64,000 nt of DNA from Cryptomeria japonica (GCF_030272615.1 NC_081409.1:243039924-243103923), one strand, 5' to 3'; numbered from the stretch's first letter, positions 10,531-22,122 are shown. The notes: generated by a model not told the origin, from the sequence alone. Translations and numbers: made by a program.

Positions 10531-11451
10531 TCCTCCTTCAACTTTTTTTTTGATTCAAAAATATCACCAAAAACCTTCTTGTTCTAGATCTTAATGTCAT
10601 CTTTGATGTTTCTAAGTTTTTTGGCAACTTTGTACATGGTTGTTCCATCCACATCAATATTCCACCAGTTGGCAATGGATTTTTCCAGAGAGGGGTGAGA
10701 GATCCACATTTTCTCGAACTGAAAAGGGAAGCACTGTTTACTCTTAATGGACTCAGCAACAAAGGAAATGGGATAATGATCCGAGCCAATTCTATTGACA
10801 ACTGACAAGGAGCATCTATGAGAAAGAATCCAATCATAAGTAATAAGGGATCTGTCAAGCCTTACCTGAATGAGGTCTTCTTCGTCCCCGCGATTAGACC
10901 AGGGGTAAGAAGCTCCAGTGAGATCAGTATCAATAAGAGCATTGAAATTGATGAAGTCCATCAAATCAGATCTGCTATCCAGTTGAGCTTGAGTTCCTCC
11001 AAATTTTTCAGTTCCTTGCAAAGGAGTATTGAAATCTCCCATCAACAGCCAACTGTCCTTTAGGGAAAGATCTTCTTTTCTGCTGGATTTTATCCCAAAA
11101 TTTACTCCTAGCAGCTTTGGAATTAGGGGCGTAGATATTTGTGACCACCCATTCCTTTCCTTCAAAGATGCTTTTAACTTTCATAGATATGATATTACCA
11201 TCTTCATCGATCATATCTCCTAAAATAGTTTTCTTGTTCCAAAAAATAGCCACCCCACCAGAGGCCCCATTCGAGCTACTACCACAGACCCCTCCATTTT
11301 TAAAGAAATTTAAATTCTCAACTTTCTCCTTACTCATTTTGGTTTCCTACACAAGGATAATATCCGTATTATGGTCTCGAATGAGATTCCGTAATATATC
11401 ATGTTTATTGAGACCATTTAGGCCTCGAATGTTCCATGAGATTACCGTCAT
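10531..11451 (-). pseudogene. LINE endonuclease (exonuclease-endonuclease-phosphatase fold), broken
   Basis: The start chosen is the ATG at 11451, giving MTVISWNIRGLN, the invariant beginning of plant LINE ORF2. A TAG sits where the Gln of the VQETKM motif belongs (about 11348). The rest follows in two frames: ASGGVAIFWNKK, VVTNIYAPN, then after a frameshift near 11050 LLMGDFNTPL, VRLDRSLITYDW and GSDHYPI. The metal-binding and catalytic Asn, Asp and His blocks are all visible. The enzyme nicks chromosomal DNA to start target-primed reverse transcription. The copy is inactivated by at least one stop and one frameshift. Confidence 0.92.
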
Positions 11452-11459
11452 TTGGAAAC

Positions 11460-13175
11460 TTGGGGGCAGGATTCCTGTATAGTTCACTGCCTTCCATCAG
11501 CTATGTTTTGCTTACTCTCTTGGTCCCTATGCCATTTCATGGATTTACATCCTTGCGGAGATTTGGATAGACCAATATCTACCTTGGATCTGGTCCTAGT
11601 TTTCACCCCATTAGGGCATCCTGCCTTCTTATTTTTCTTTTTTCCATTCCCTGTTATTTATTCCTCATGCTCATCTCTAGGATCAGCTTGCATGTTATTC
11701 CACAGTTCTATTCTTTTCTGGGATGAAGTGGGCGTGTCAACTCCAATATTATGGAATAATGCATTTAGATTAACCTTAGGTGATCTGAACTTGGTCTTCC
11801 TTCCAGAATTAACTTCATGTCCTTCAAAATCATTTGGGCACTCTTTATCTCTTTTTATTGTTGAAACTTGAAGGGCCTCATGTAGAGCTTCAGTTGCATT
11901 CTCAATCTCACCTTCTTCAAGAATCTCTTCAATGATTACATTCTCTTCCTCCTGAGTCTATAGGATCTCGAAAATATTGACTATTTTGATCTCAAATCCA
12001 CTGATTTCATTATTTCTATCTTCCTTCAAAAGGGGAGCCTTAAGAGGTTTAGCATTTCTATCAACTTCTGACAAGTCTTTTATGTTACTAGGAATTCCAC
12101 TTCCTCCTTCCACTCTAATATCTTCCTTAATATTATTCTTTTCTTTCCATACCTGTTTATGGGGATTGTTAACCTTCATAGGTTTTTTGGGGTTGGTAGG
12201 GCAAGCCTTAGCCCAGTGTCCAACTTTCTTATAGGAAAAACATACAAAGGGGAGGGACTCAAACTCTATTGTCTGTTACCATAAACCAAGTTTGGATTTT
12301 ATATCAATAAAGCTAGGAAGATCCATCTTTTGTGAAATATCGACACAAATGCGCGCATAAACCAATCTCTTTCGAGCTGCAGTCATTGGATCTATTGCAA
12401 CAAGCTCCCCAAAGGAGTTCACTATTCCTAAGAAAACATCCTCAACTCAAAATTCAAGCGGCAAGCCTGGCAACCTTACCCAGACCGGAGCAGATTCAAA
12501 GAAGGAATCATTGAGTTCCATAGTAGGAGACCATTTTCTCATGGATAGGGAAGATTTACCAAACATCCAAGGTCCACCGCTTAATGTTGCTTCCATATCT
12601 TCCCCACAAGAAAAGGAAAAAACAAAAAAACCCCTTGACAAGGCTGAAACATCAACCTATCCTTTCAGCCTCCATTTTCTCTTAACAAATGATCTAACAT
12701 CCTCAATATTGGGTCGCGGTCCAACAAACTTTCCCACCAGAGAGAAGGCCATTAAAGAAATGCTATGATCAATAACCAAATCTGGACCAGCAATAGCTAA
12801 TTTACCCGATTTTCTATCAGAGATGTCTTCCACAAAGGGGAAGGACGATTTTCCAGTCACTTTATTTGCAAAAAGACTACTCCAGGGTTTGAGAGCCTTC
12901 ACCTCCGTAGTCTTTTCTAAGTCAGCTTTCACACCCTCAGGACCCGATTTTGGAGAATCATTCATCTTTTTGCGGTCAGGAGGAGGGTCCTGATGCCGTG
13001 GGTCCCCATCCGGTCTCCCATCCTCATCATCCATCGCTTGTCCTTGAGTTGCAGAGGCAGTAGAACCAAAGGACCTAGCCTCGTTGTTCCCTCCATTTCC
13101 AGAATTCAAATTTCCCTCTACTTGCGTTGTTCCCTCCATAGTTTCTCTTTTTAAGGTAATGTTGATACTTGCCAC
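11460..13175 (-). pseudogene. LINE ORF1: DUF4283-like nucleic-acid-binding protein
   Basis: From the ATG at 13175 the first 170 codons are open: a Gly/Asn/Asp-rich N-terminus, then WSSLFANKVTG, and FSLVGKFVGPRPNIEDVR, where the plant DUF4283 domain begins. Beyond a stop at about 12655 the domain continues (FVFSFSCGEDMEATLSGGPW, VWVRLPGLPLEF, YARICVDIS). A zinc knuckle near 12243-12200 reads CFSYKKVGHWAKAC, in which Tyr replaces the second Cys, so zinc binding would be impaired. A charged C-terminal tail follows with further stops. ORF1 proteins of plant LINEs bind element RNA. At least four stops make this copy inactive. Confidence 0.85.
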
Positions 13176-13397
13176 AATAATTTTGGGTTTTGTTTCTATC
13201 TAAGAATTAAGTAACTTGTACAAACTTATTGAAAATAAAAAAATAGCTATCTAAATTGTAATAATAAGTAAATAATAATCATAATTGAAAACAATTATTA
13301 GAAATAGTGAAGAGAGATTTTTTTTTTTGTAAACTATTCATAATGTAGTTTAACCAGCTGCTACAAGAATTATAAATTATGAAACTGTATAAACTCG
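13176..13397. other. AT-rich stretch between LINE ORF1 and LTR F
   Basis: No gene. It presumably holds the LINE 5' untranslated region and the junction to the next element. A T-run at about 13317-13330 is the only simple-sequence feature. Confidence 0.4.
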
Positions 13398-14144
13398 TTG
13401 ACACCTAAAATTGTCCCATCATAATTAAACAAATATTCTATTTATTTAATTATTTTATCCTAATACTTCTATTAATTAAATAGATTTTTATTTATTTAAT
13501 TAATTCAATTATCCTCTTCTAGCCTTTCCCTATTTAAATAAATATTTTTTATTTATTTAAATTATCTTTTCCCTAAATTAAATAAATATTTTATTTATTT
13601 AATTGGCCCACTTCCTCTATTAGTTAAACAGATCTTTATTTATTTAATTAATTCGTTAGCTTTTTATCTCCATGAGACTTGTCATTTATCTTTTCATTTA
13701 TCCTAACTACCCCCTTCATATTTTATTATTTCCTCTACCCACCCTTTAATTTTAGCCGGCCATTTATCCTTTCACCTCTTAATCTTATCCCTCCATTTTC
13801 TAACGTGTCTTCTATATAAGAGGATTCCTTCATCCTTTCACAACCCTAACTAACTAATGTGATCAAGCAATCAAGTGTCTACACAACCATAATTCGTTCT
13901 TTGTTGATCTCTTGTGTACAATACAAAATCTAAGAGAAACCATATCAAACAAAATCAATGGAGATAGAAAATAATGGAGATCAAACCCTACCGAGTATGT
14001 GAATGGTATAATCTTTCATGTTTTTTATGTTTTAGGTTCTTCATTGGCATATGGTGGATTCTTAATTGTAGAACTAGGGTTTTATGGGGTTGGATTTTTA
14101 TTAGTTTTACAGTAGTTTTAATCATTCAATTTTCACTGTATACA
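13398..14144 (+). repeat. 5' LTR of Ty3/gypsy element F
   Basis: The left edge reads (T)TGACACCTAAAATTGTCCC, related to the left edges of LTR B (TGTAGACACCTAAAA) and of solo LTR G. The right edge, ...TGTATACA, is followed directly by GCACGCTCGGTGGGACC, which resembles the primer-binding region that follows many plant gypsy LTRs (GGCGCCCACCGTGGGGCC). The first 250 bp hold repeated TTTATTTAAAT/ATTAAATAAAT blocks, and a TATA box is visible. The matching 3' LTR was not found, so element F is truncated on the right. Confidence 0.75.
13813..13820 (+). promoter_or_regulatory. TATA box of LTR F
   Basis: TATATAAG in the context CTTCTATATAAGAGG, roughly 330 bp before the LTR end, is the expected place for the transcription start of a gypsy element. 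Confidence 0.6.
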
Positions 14145-16704
14145 TTTTTGCACGCTCGGTGGGACCTTGGTCCCTTTTTTCTAACATTATTTTGCATTTT
14201 TAAGCTTTTTTGTTGAGTTGCAGATCAAACTTGTGACAATTACAAGTTAAAATCGCATCTAGGAAATCTTTCGTCGCATCTATGTTTTGTTAGAAATTTA
14301 TGTTTTACAAGAACACCAGAATCGCGTTTGTGTGCATCATCTTTTCGCATCTGCAATTGATATTTTCACATCTATGTATACTTTTTCAGTGCCTTCATAT
14401 GCTTTTGCACCTAGGTTTTTTTTTGTATCTAGCAAGATTTTCTATATTTTTTGTCACATCTGTATTTGATATTTCTACGTTTGCGTTTAAAAGATCGCAT
14501 CACTGATCTTTTATATCATGTATATTCTTTTTTATGTCACGTATCTGATACTTCTTATCACGTATACAGTTTATATTGATGAGTATTTGGTCTCTGTGAT
14601 TTTGTAGGTTGTAGGTTTTTGGTCTAAGAGTTTTCGCGTCTGCTTTAGGTATAAAAACGTTTGTGTTTTCTACATTTGTCTTTTAATTAGGGTTAGATTT
14701 CAAATTTGATTTGGTTTTTTGTCATAACCCCTTGTGGCCTAACAAAGTGGTGCAATTGCCTATATCATCTTGATGAAGACCCCTTTTCACATTTCGTTTT
14801 CAGATCTCAAAAATTAACCTAACAAGTGTACTTACAGGTTGGGATAATCATTGAAAACTAGTAATCATTTGCTTGCAAGGGTAATTTAGGTGTGTGTCTT
14901 CCTTTTTCTATTTTAATTAGGGTCACATCATCATTTTATTTTTTGGGTAAATTAACTTGTTTAAATTGTCTTGTGCTTTTGGCACACTTTGTGTTTAGAT
15001 TAGATCCCTGAGGTGATAAACAAAAGTATACTCTCCCCTCACCTTTCATTGGACCTTGGGTGTAAGAGAATTTGTTATTATCTAATATGTTTAGGTAGAA
15101 GGGCCTGCCTCCCGAGTAGTCCATAAGGCCAAGTGAGAGGGAGCGACCCAAGCGGTACTTCTTCAACCCACTATATAAATTAATATGCTAGGAAAAATTT
15201 GTGACTACTTGGTGAAGTTGTTCTACCCCAACAAGGTCCCTCAGTATCCACATGTGTGTGAGATGTATAAAAATCCTCTTATGAGGACTGGGATAGGCTC
15301 TTAAGTGAGTCATCGTTGCATGGATAGACACCAAGTATCATTGAAGTTCCCCCACTAGACACCTTAGATTAATAGCCCACCCTTCTTTTTGTTCGAACAT
15401 TATGATAACTTTAGTGCAAGGGGATAATTGGTTTTCCCCCTGAGATACTCACCATAAGGCTCCCGTGAGATGAGATAGGATTCCTCAGCTTAACATAAGC
15501 TACTTATGGCTTTCTGGGGAGAGGGTGATTTGGGTCGTCCTTCTAGTCTTGGAGGCCCCTAGTTGTCCTCGCATGCAAAGACAAAATAGTGTGTACACCC
15601 CTTAAGGTGTCCCTACATTAGAGTTGACAGAGATTCCAGGTTGTGGGCTGAGGTTGTTACCATGATACCTTGACCTTAGGCTAAGATGTGTTTGAAGTGT
15701 TTTCATTTGTGTTTAGACTCGTGGAAATTGGGTTGTTTCAGCCTATTGAACATACACATTGCACTCAAAATTTTGACAAAAACTACTTCAGACATTGTGT
15801 CTTCTTGTTTGTTGTGTATTGTTGCCACAAAACATGTCACCTTCAACTTTTGCAAAATTTGGACAAAAATAGGAACATCACCATAATCGTGTCTATGTCA
15901 CTTTTTTTATGCATATACAACATATTCTATTGCGTTTGTGCATCTTTTTGATGCATTTATGATCAAAATTGAGAATCATTGCCAACATAGCCAATGGTTA
16001 AAATTGCGTCTGCAATCATTATTTTTGTGTCTGAGCTGCATCTTGGAGCGTATCTACTATATGTTATCTCGTATCTTAACAAAACTAAGATCTGCATACC
16101 AATAGTAAAAACATGTATTTGGGCTCTAAAACCGCGTATCTATGGATTATTGGCACATTTGTGAACTTATAGTGCGTTTGTGTTTTGAGATCAAAAGAGT
16201 TTCTAAGGTTGCTTCCCTAGGGCTTCATTTTTAGTCAACCGTTACTTGTCTTGGTGTTTTCATATATTTTCAAACATCCTTGTAGTCTTCCATTCACACT
16301 TTTCCAACAAGAGTCATAAGGTTGTTTAGTAGTCCTCATCCTATCTTGCAAACACATTACATCACATCACTACCTGATTCCTGCATTAGATTTATCATCT
16401 TGGGTATCATTTGGTTATCTTTATTTAAGGTCAACTTACCTCATAAATAGTCTATCATCTCTTTGGAATCCACACCTTGCTTTAGATTATTATATTTGGA
16501 CTTACATTTTGGACATTGCAAAACAATCCTAGATCTTTTCATTTTTCATTCAATCCTCTTGGTCTTTCATAGTCTTCACATTTTCTCTCATCCTCCATTT
16601 TAGCCAAGGTTAGTTCATGGTTGAAACCTATTAACAAAGGTCTATAAGAGAACCCAAGGAAGCTCTAAGATCTCTCAACGTGAGTACATATAAGTTTGAC
16701 AAAG
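14145..16704 (+). other. Long 5' leader of element F
   Basis: Non-coding leader of about 2.5 kb between LTR F and gag. It opens with a primer-binding-like segment (14145-14170). At 14255-14560 and 15960-16180 it carries many degenerate copies of an 8-10 base motif (CGCATCTG, GCGTCTGCAAT, CGTATCTG). At 15090-15600 it shows blocks shared with the leader of element B (GTGAGAGGGA...AACCCAAGTGG-like, CTTAGATTAATAG, AGTGCAAGGG, ATACTCACCATAA). Small open frames here are hydrophobic, T-rich readings with no family similarity. I do not call any of them. Confidence 0.6.
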
Positions 16705-19242
16705 ATGAGTTTTACAACTCACGAGCTTTTGAAAATTGCAATAATCCACCAGAAATTGTAATGATAATGAGAATGATTCCATTACCTCTGCAAACATTTA
16801 AGAAACTATATTTGATGTGTGATTTAATAGAACGATTACATACATCATGAGAAGAGATCGTCAATACCTTGTACAAATGTTTATGCAAAGTGGTGCAAGA
16901 TTACCACTTGACTATGATGTGTCACAAATCTTAGAAGATGATCACAATCAAGTTAATCAAGCCAATGTAAATCCTAATGGTAATCTTGGTGGCAATACGA
17001 GAGAACGTCTTGTGCATGAATCACCCTCACCCATGTTTCAAAAGCTTGAAGTAAATGATGCTCATGCCTATACCAATTTTGCTAGACATACTCATGAACA
17101 ACCTCGTGGTCATCCTATCCAAGGGCAAATAAACACCAATACATACATACACACTCAAGGGAACATTCAAGATCATGACACTGGAAGACCCCATGTTAGA
17201 TTTGGGACAATACTCAAGATCATACTTATAATACCCCTTATCCTCATCGTCATGACACATATTATCGTCTTAGGCCTAGTGCTACTCATTATAATACTAT
17301 ACCAAGTGGCCCATACACTAGCTACAATTATGTTCCTCCTCCATATGAGCATATCTATGACCAATATCATCCCTACATACACTATATCCCTCCTCCTTCA
17401 CCTGGTGGCTCAGGTATGAGAATAGCTCAGAGAGATAAGATACCACCTAGTAATGGCTTACAACAACAAATGGCAGATATGCACACACCAACAAAGGACT
17501 ACACAATGAAAGACATATATGCTTATCCATATGACATAAGCATACCAATGCCTCCTTTTCCTCCTCATTTTGTGACACCAAAGTTTGACAAGTATAGAGG
17601 AAAGGGAGATCCCAAGGCACACATTATAGAGTTTTTCACGACTTGCATAAAAGTGGCATGAGAGGAATCCTATTTAATAAAATTATTTCCACAAAGTATC
17701 CTGAATATTTCTGCTAACAATACAAACACCCTCATCAGTAATCTAGACAAAGAGAAGGAGATACTAGATATTGAACTGGATACTGAAGGTATAGGGGAAG
17801 CTCAAGGTCCCAGAACCCGGACCAGAGGAAAAAAGAAAGAAAAGAAACCCAACAAGGACCTGGAAGATCTCAAAGTTGTTGGGGCCACATATGACCAACT
17901 GGTGAAGAAGGCAGAGGATTTGTTGAAGACTATAGTTGTGTAGCACTTTCTTTGTTTCCTTGTTGTTTTTTTCTTAGTTGTCCTTTTGGTTTGCTGGCCT
18001 TTTTGCCAATCGTTCTGCTAGTGGTTCTTATGCTCTGGACTCTTAATGTTTTATATTACTCTCTTTTGTTAAAGGTTTTGGGTCCTTAAAACCTGTTTTT
18101 CTCAATTAATCAGAATTTCCTCCTGAGGTCAAGTCATGGGGTGCACTAGTAGAAGCTTTTATACAAAACTTATCATATAACATTGAAACGGATGTATTGG
18201 TGACTACCTTATGCAATGCCAAACAAAATAATGGAGATTCCTTTGCATCATTCTTACAATGATGGGGAATTTTAGCTAGTCATTTCTCTTGTGATATTCC
18301 ACAAAAACAAAATGGTTGAAATATTTACTCAAAATGTCAACAAGGATATTGGATATGAACTAAGGAAAGCTTGTTTATCCACTTTCAAAGATCTTATCGA
18401 GAAAGGCCTAGCAGTAGAGAAAGTCCTCATTGAACAAGGTACCATTAAGTTATTCAAAGAAAATAAAGATGACTCTAATGGGAAAGATAAACCTCACTTT
18501 TGAAACAAAATCAAGAATATCATTAATGATGGGGTAGTGGATGCAAATGTGGTAAAACTGAAGTTAACTTTCTGTTTTCCGTTGTGCATGTTCATCTAAT
18601 TCCAATAATCAAGTAAATGTTCAAAGGCCATCAAGACATCCAATAAAGTACACTCCATTGGGAGAACCAATTGAAACCGCATTGAATAAATTGGTTGCAA
18701 ATAAGCTTATAACATTGCTAGATAATCAACCATTTGAACCTAAGGTAAAGCCTACATGGTGGAATGATGATGAGTTTTGCGACTATCATAAGAGCAAGGG
18801 GCATAAGACTAGAAATTGTCACATATTGAAAAATATCATCCAAGATGTCATTGATAACGACGCAATAGAGGTTGATGGTCACACTTCCAATGAAGAGCAT
18901 ACGATGTTTAAGGATCCCTTCCAAAAGCATGATAAGGGAAAATCCCTTGAGACATATAACAATTCCAATTATACTATCGTGTCCTATGATTATACTGTCA
19001 ACCATATTTCAAAAAGGGACAACCATGTGTCTACCATAATTATCAAGGACAAAACCCCCAAAGGTACTACTCAAAGGGGTAAGGTTATTTTACAAGGCAT
19101 TGGACCATTGTCTTCGTCATCTGATGACAAAACCCTCGAATGTAATGGTACAACTCAACGGGGTAAACTTACCTTACAAGGTGTTTCATCCAAGACAACA
19201 ACTTCATCATTTACCAAGAATGAATATGACCTTGTAGACTAG
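16705..19242 (+). pseudogene. Ty3/gypsy gag (element F), interrupted and frameshifted
   Basis: The N-terminal part (16847-17200) is Asn/Gln-rich like that of element B and contains YLVQMFMQSGARLPLDYDVS. After a frameshift near 17210 a Pro/Tyr-rich segment leads to DIYAYPYDISIPMPPFPPHF, VTPKFDKYRGKGDPKAHI, the signature of this gag lineage. The core is then split by a LINE-tail insertion (about 17700-18110). Beyond it, FPPEVKSWG resumes and runs with several stops to 18503. The C-terminal part (18658-19242) carries FCDYHKSKGHKTRNCHILKN, a C-x2-H...GH...C zinc finger typical of these gags. The product would form the particle and bind RNA. Confidence 0.85.
17700..18112 (+). mobile_element. 5'-truncated LINE-type 3' tail inserted in gag of F
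   Basis: Gag homology stops after LIKLFPQS and resumes at FPPEVKSWG. Between them is foreign DNA that begins with a short coding end (EILDIELDTEGIG, a basic KKKEKKPNK patch, then YDQLVKKAEDLLKTIVV and stop at about 17942). It finishes with a T-rich 3' UTR and the terminus TTTTGGGTCCTTAAAACC...CAATTAATCA. That terminus matches the tail after the 502-aa ORF at 3.7-4.0 kb, on the opposite strand. Loss of about ten gag codons and lack of a clear duplication leave the exact edges uncertain. Confidence 0.65.
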
Positions 19243-19489
19243 TTAGGGAAGACACCCTCCCTTATCCTCATCCTTGAGCTTTTGTACATTTCCCCTTCAC
19301 ATAAAGCCATTCTAGACAAAATCTTAAGAGAGACATCCATTCCCATTGATCTGAACATGGATCAGTTTCAAGCCATGGTGGGATACCTTTCTACTCCACA
19401 TTGCCTTACATTCATCGAAGCCGACGATGCATCTCCATGTCAACCACACAATTCACCACTTCACATTGAAGCCTTCCTTCATAAAAATC

Positions 19490-19885
19490 ACATAAAATGA
19501 GTCTTAATAGATGGAGGATCAGGTCTCAATATATGTACATTGAAAACTATATTACAATTGGGATACTCTGGAAATGTTGTGGATTTAAGAAATAAGATCA
19601 CCAGAAAAGCATATGATGATGGAGAACGCTCATCTAAAGGAACAATAACCCTACCCCTTAGCATTAGGCCAATTACAAAGGATGTGGTTTGTCAAGTCCT
19701 TGATCTTGATCTCACGTACAACATACTTTTGAGACATCCACAAATACATGAAATGAGATCATTATCATCAACATATCACATGAAATGAGATCATTATCAT
19801 CAACATATTACCAATGTATTAAGTTCCCACACAATGGAGTCAAAGTGATAGTTAAAGGTGATCCAAACCCATTCATATATTGCAA
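19490..19885 (+). pseudogene. Retroviral-type aspartic protease of element F
   Basis: After a TGA at about 19498 the active-site block reads VLIDGGSGLNICTLK (D-G-G type, usual for plant gypsy proteases). Then follow AYDDGERSSKGTITLPL, CQVLDLDLTYNILLRHPQIHEM and, after a duplication that breaks the frame, IKFPHNGVKVIVKGDPNPF in another register. The Leu-Leu-x-x-Pro segment matches the LLGHPWIH block of the family. It would cleave Gag-Pol in the particle. The 32-bp tandem duplication and the stop make it non-functional. Confidence 0.85.
19747..19810 (+). repeat. 32-bp tandem duplication within protease of F
   Basis: CATGAAATGAGATCATTATC... occurs at 19747 and again at 19779 with a period of 32. 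The length is not a multiple of three, so the protease frame shifts here. Confidence 0.85.
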
Positions 19886-20235
19886 CAACATGTGACCAAG
19901 ACTAGAAAAAATGGTCCCAATCAAAGAGAGGTGACTCCATCTTTGTCATATGTTGATCCAATATCATTGAAAGCTTCCACATAAAAGCAAGAAGAACTTA
20001 AAGGAAAATTTAAGGACAAAGGAATGAGAGAATATAGTTTGAATCAAACCATGTATCTAAGACAGTTAATAGATTCCCCTAAGAATTATGGATGAACACA
20101 TCCTTGGAAACAAGTATCCACAATTATCATAAAATGGGATCCCACTACTTTCAAGAAATGGGGTGATGAAAGAAGAGGACATTTACAAAATGCTCTATAA
20201 GGAACTTGAATAAGAATCTAATCAAGACCACATCA

Positions 20236-20545
20236 CAATACCATGCGAGAACTATGGAAAATGCTTTGAGTTCTTACAAAATATGGGATACAATTGAAAA
20301 GGCCCTCTTGGCTTACAAAAGAAAGGTATTGTTGAACCATTGCATCCAAAGTTAGTACTAAAGAAGCATCACACAAAAGGACTTGGTTTTGCACCATTGA
20401 GACTAGGTGGTCTTGATTCCCAAACAACATTACAAGTTATTGGTCCTACCTCCACTAGTAACCAACACCAAGAGGGACACTATTCCATAAATTTAAATGA
20501 ATATGAATGGGGTTCAGACAAGTCGTCCAACAATACGAACTTGTT
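20236..20545 (+). pseudogene. G-patch-like segment and pol linker of element F, end of the element
   Basis: The plus frame gives KCFEFLQNMGYN, GPLGLQKKGIVEPLHPK, and HHTKGLGFAPL, a glycine-rich G-patch-like block found between protease and RT in this gypsy lineage (compare 49590-49680 in element B). One stop lies inside. Homology fades after a NLNEYEWGSD-like linker near 20520. No RT is present, so the element is truncated here and different, palindrome-rich DNA begins. Confidence 0.7.
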
Positions 20546-20649
20546 ATTCTCAATTTTAACATTAGGTAAAATTGAGGTAACCCCACAAAATTTTAGCCCA
20601 TTTGTGGTTTTTAAGCTCTATACGTGCTTTACAAGATATATCCATCATT

Positions 20650-20815
20650 GTAGGCATTTTTTTTCCCTTGGTTGTGCCCCTTTTAAACCTAGGTGCAAAT
20701 CGGGTTTGCAAACCCAATTTACACCTCTTTACCCACTTTTTGCCCCCAAAGTGAAAATCGTGTTTGTAAACTTGAAATGCAAATTGGTTTTGTAAACCTG
20801 ATTTGAACCTATTTA
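20650..20815. repeat. Palindromic repeat array, left part
   Basis: Two or three copies of a motif of the type GGGTTTGCAAACCC followed by AATTTACACC (20700-20730, 20755-20800). It is the same motif as in 22430-23400, from which it is separated by LTR K. Confidence 0.6.
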
Positions 20816-21490
20816 TGGCACTCGATGATGAATACTAAGAGGGGGGGGTGAATTAGCATACCAAAAATTATTGTACTCAAACACTTTATCAGTCTAGCGG
20901 TAAACCGGTATAACAGTTTAACTAACAAACCGGTTAACACAAATGCAAACCAAACAACAAATAAGGCATTCACCCACATAAGCGCAATCACCATAACACA
21001 AGAGATTTTGACGTGGAAAGCCAAATGGGAAAAACCATGGTGAGATGAATCTCACAAGTAGCTATCTGCATAATAGTAACCAGACCGGTTAAGGTCATAC
21101 AATGTTCTTTACCAGAACAGATCTTGTTAGGAATCTCAATCTCTGTTAGGAGATAAGTCCGATTAAAGACTACCTTGTGAGAGGATTTTAGATCCACAGA
21201 TGTGAATCACCTTGTTAGAGGATTTACAAAGGATTTTCTGGGCCTACCCAGTTAAGGGTTTCTAACTTGTCAAAGATGTGAGTAATCAACAAGTGAATGA
21301 TCTAGCAAATAGCACAGTCTGCTTAGTTAGATCCATGATAGCTTATTGCTAAAGCATTTTAGCATTACTTCAGTCTTCAGTAAATCCACACTCTGTTACA
21401 GTACACAGACTTGATCTTTTCTGTTAAGATCACACATACAAGAACTCATCAACCACTTCAAACACTAACAGCTACACACATATTAAAACC

Positions 21491-21617
21491 CTAGACATGA
21501 TGTCCTTAAAAGGAATCTGATTTCATGTCGGTCCAATAGGATTACATTGCAAACGCTAGACATGATGTCCTTAAAAGGAATCTGATTTCATGTCGGTCCA
21601 ATAGGATTACATTGCAA
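21491..21617. repeat. 65-bp tandem duplication in LTR K
   Basis: CTAGACATGATGTCCTTAAA... starts at 21491 and again at 21556. The two copies are nearly identical, so the duplication is recent relative to the age of the LTR. Confidence 0.9.
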
Positions 21618-21704
21618 GTTCCTAGGTTCATTGTATCTAGAAACATTTGGTAACACCACACAAAATCACTGTCAAAGTGTCGATGGATGGTAACTCATCA
21701 CAAA

Positions 21705-21860
21705 GATATACCGGTTGGTAACTCATCACAGAGTATTATCGGCTTATACAACTTTACTGATTACCGGTTGGTAACTCAGAGTAATATCGGTTTGACTATT
21801 AAATAGATTACCGGTTGGTAACTCAGAGTAATACCGGTTTGAAACAGATATCGGTTTAGC
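21705..21860. repeat. Tandem array with ACCGGTTGGTAACTCA core
   Basis: At least three copies of ACCGGTTGGTAACTCA followed by CAGAGTAATATCGG-like sequence, spaced about 46-60 bp apart. The last two share a period close to 46 bp. Confidence 0.75.
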
Positions 21861-22122
21861 AGATTACAGGTTGACAGAAATGAAGACTGGGAAAATGATA
21901 ACTACCGCTTCTAGTTCCTTTGCTCTGTTCCGCTCGAGATCCTCGAACCGCTTGAGGTCCTCATGCCGCTTGAGATCGGTAAACACTTTTTGCAAGACAC
22001 CGATAGTCTAAAGACTATAACATAATACCGGTTGAGCATAACTCATACATACAAAAAGTGATCTCATAGCAAATGTGTGTCCATCAATGACAATCACAAC
22101 ATAATAATAAAAAATGCCAACA

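Larger units (their letters stand above)
3735..13390 (-). mobile_element. Plant L1-type LINE, decayed, split by a solo LTR
   Basis: On the minus strand the order is ORF1 (DUF4283-like plus zinc knuckle, from 13175), apurinic-type endonuclease (from 11451), RT, reverse-transcriptase zinc-binding region and C-terminal RNase H (to 5834). This is the layout of plant L1-clade LINEs. A further intact ORF (5592-4084) and a tail ending in CTTAAAACCC and AATCAAAAATAAAACCC follow, so the 3' end is put near 3735. The 5' end lies between 13175 and the LTR at 13398. No target duplication was found. The solo LTR at 7548-8971 was inserted later. The pol part is broken at many positions. Confidence 0.85.
20816..22122 (-). 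repeat. Copia-type LTR K (solo or fragment)
   Basis: Read on the minus strand it begins TGTTGGCATTTT and ends near TTCACCCCCCCCTCTTAGTATTC...GAGTGCCA, the layout of plant copia LTRs (compare LTR E, which ends in a C-run and then GCCAACA). No copia coding sequence lies beside it. The flanks (ATTTA and CTTGA) do not match, so either the edges are off or it is a fragment. It contains a 65-bp duplication and a second tandem array. Confidence 0.6.

Noticed and set aside
13974-14506. Aromatic and hydrophobic small ORFs near LTR F
   Set aside because: They lie in the LTR and leader of element F. T-rich DNA gives such readings by chance.
17200-17419. Strongly hydrophobic end of the frame at 16847-17419, resembling membrane segments
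   Set aside because: It arises from a frameshift. The neighbouring frame reads the expected Pro/Tyr-rich gag bridge.
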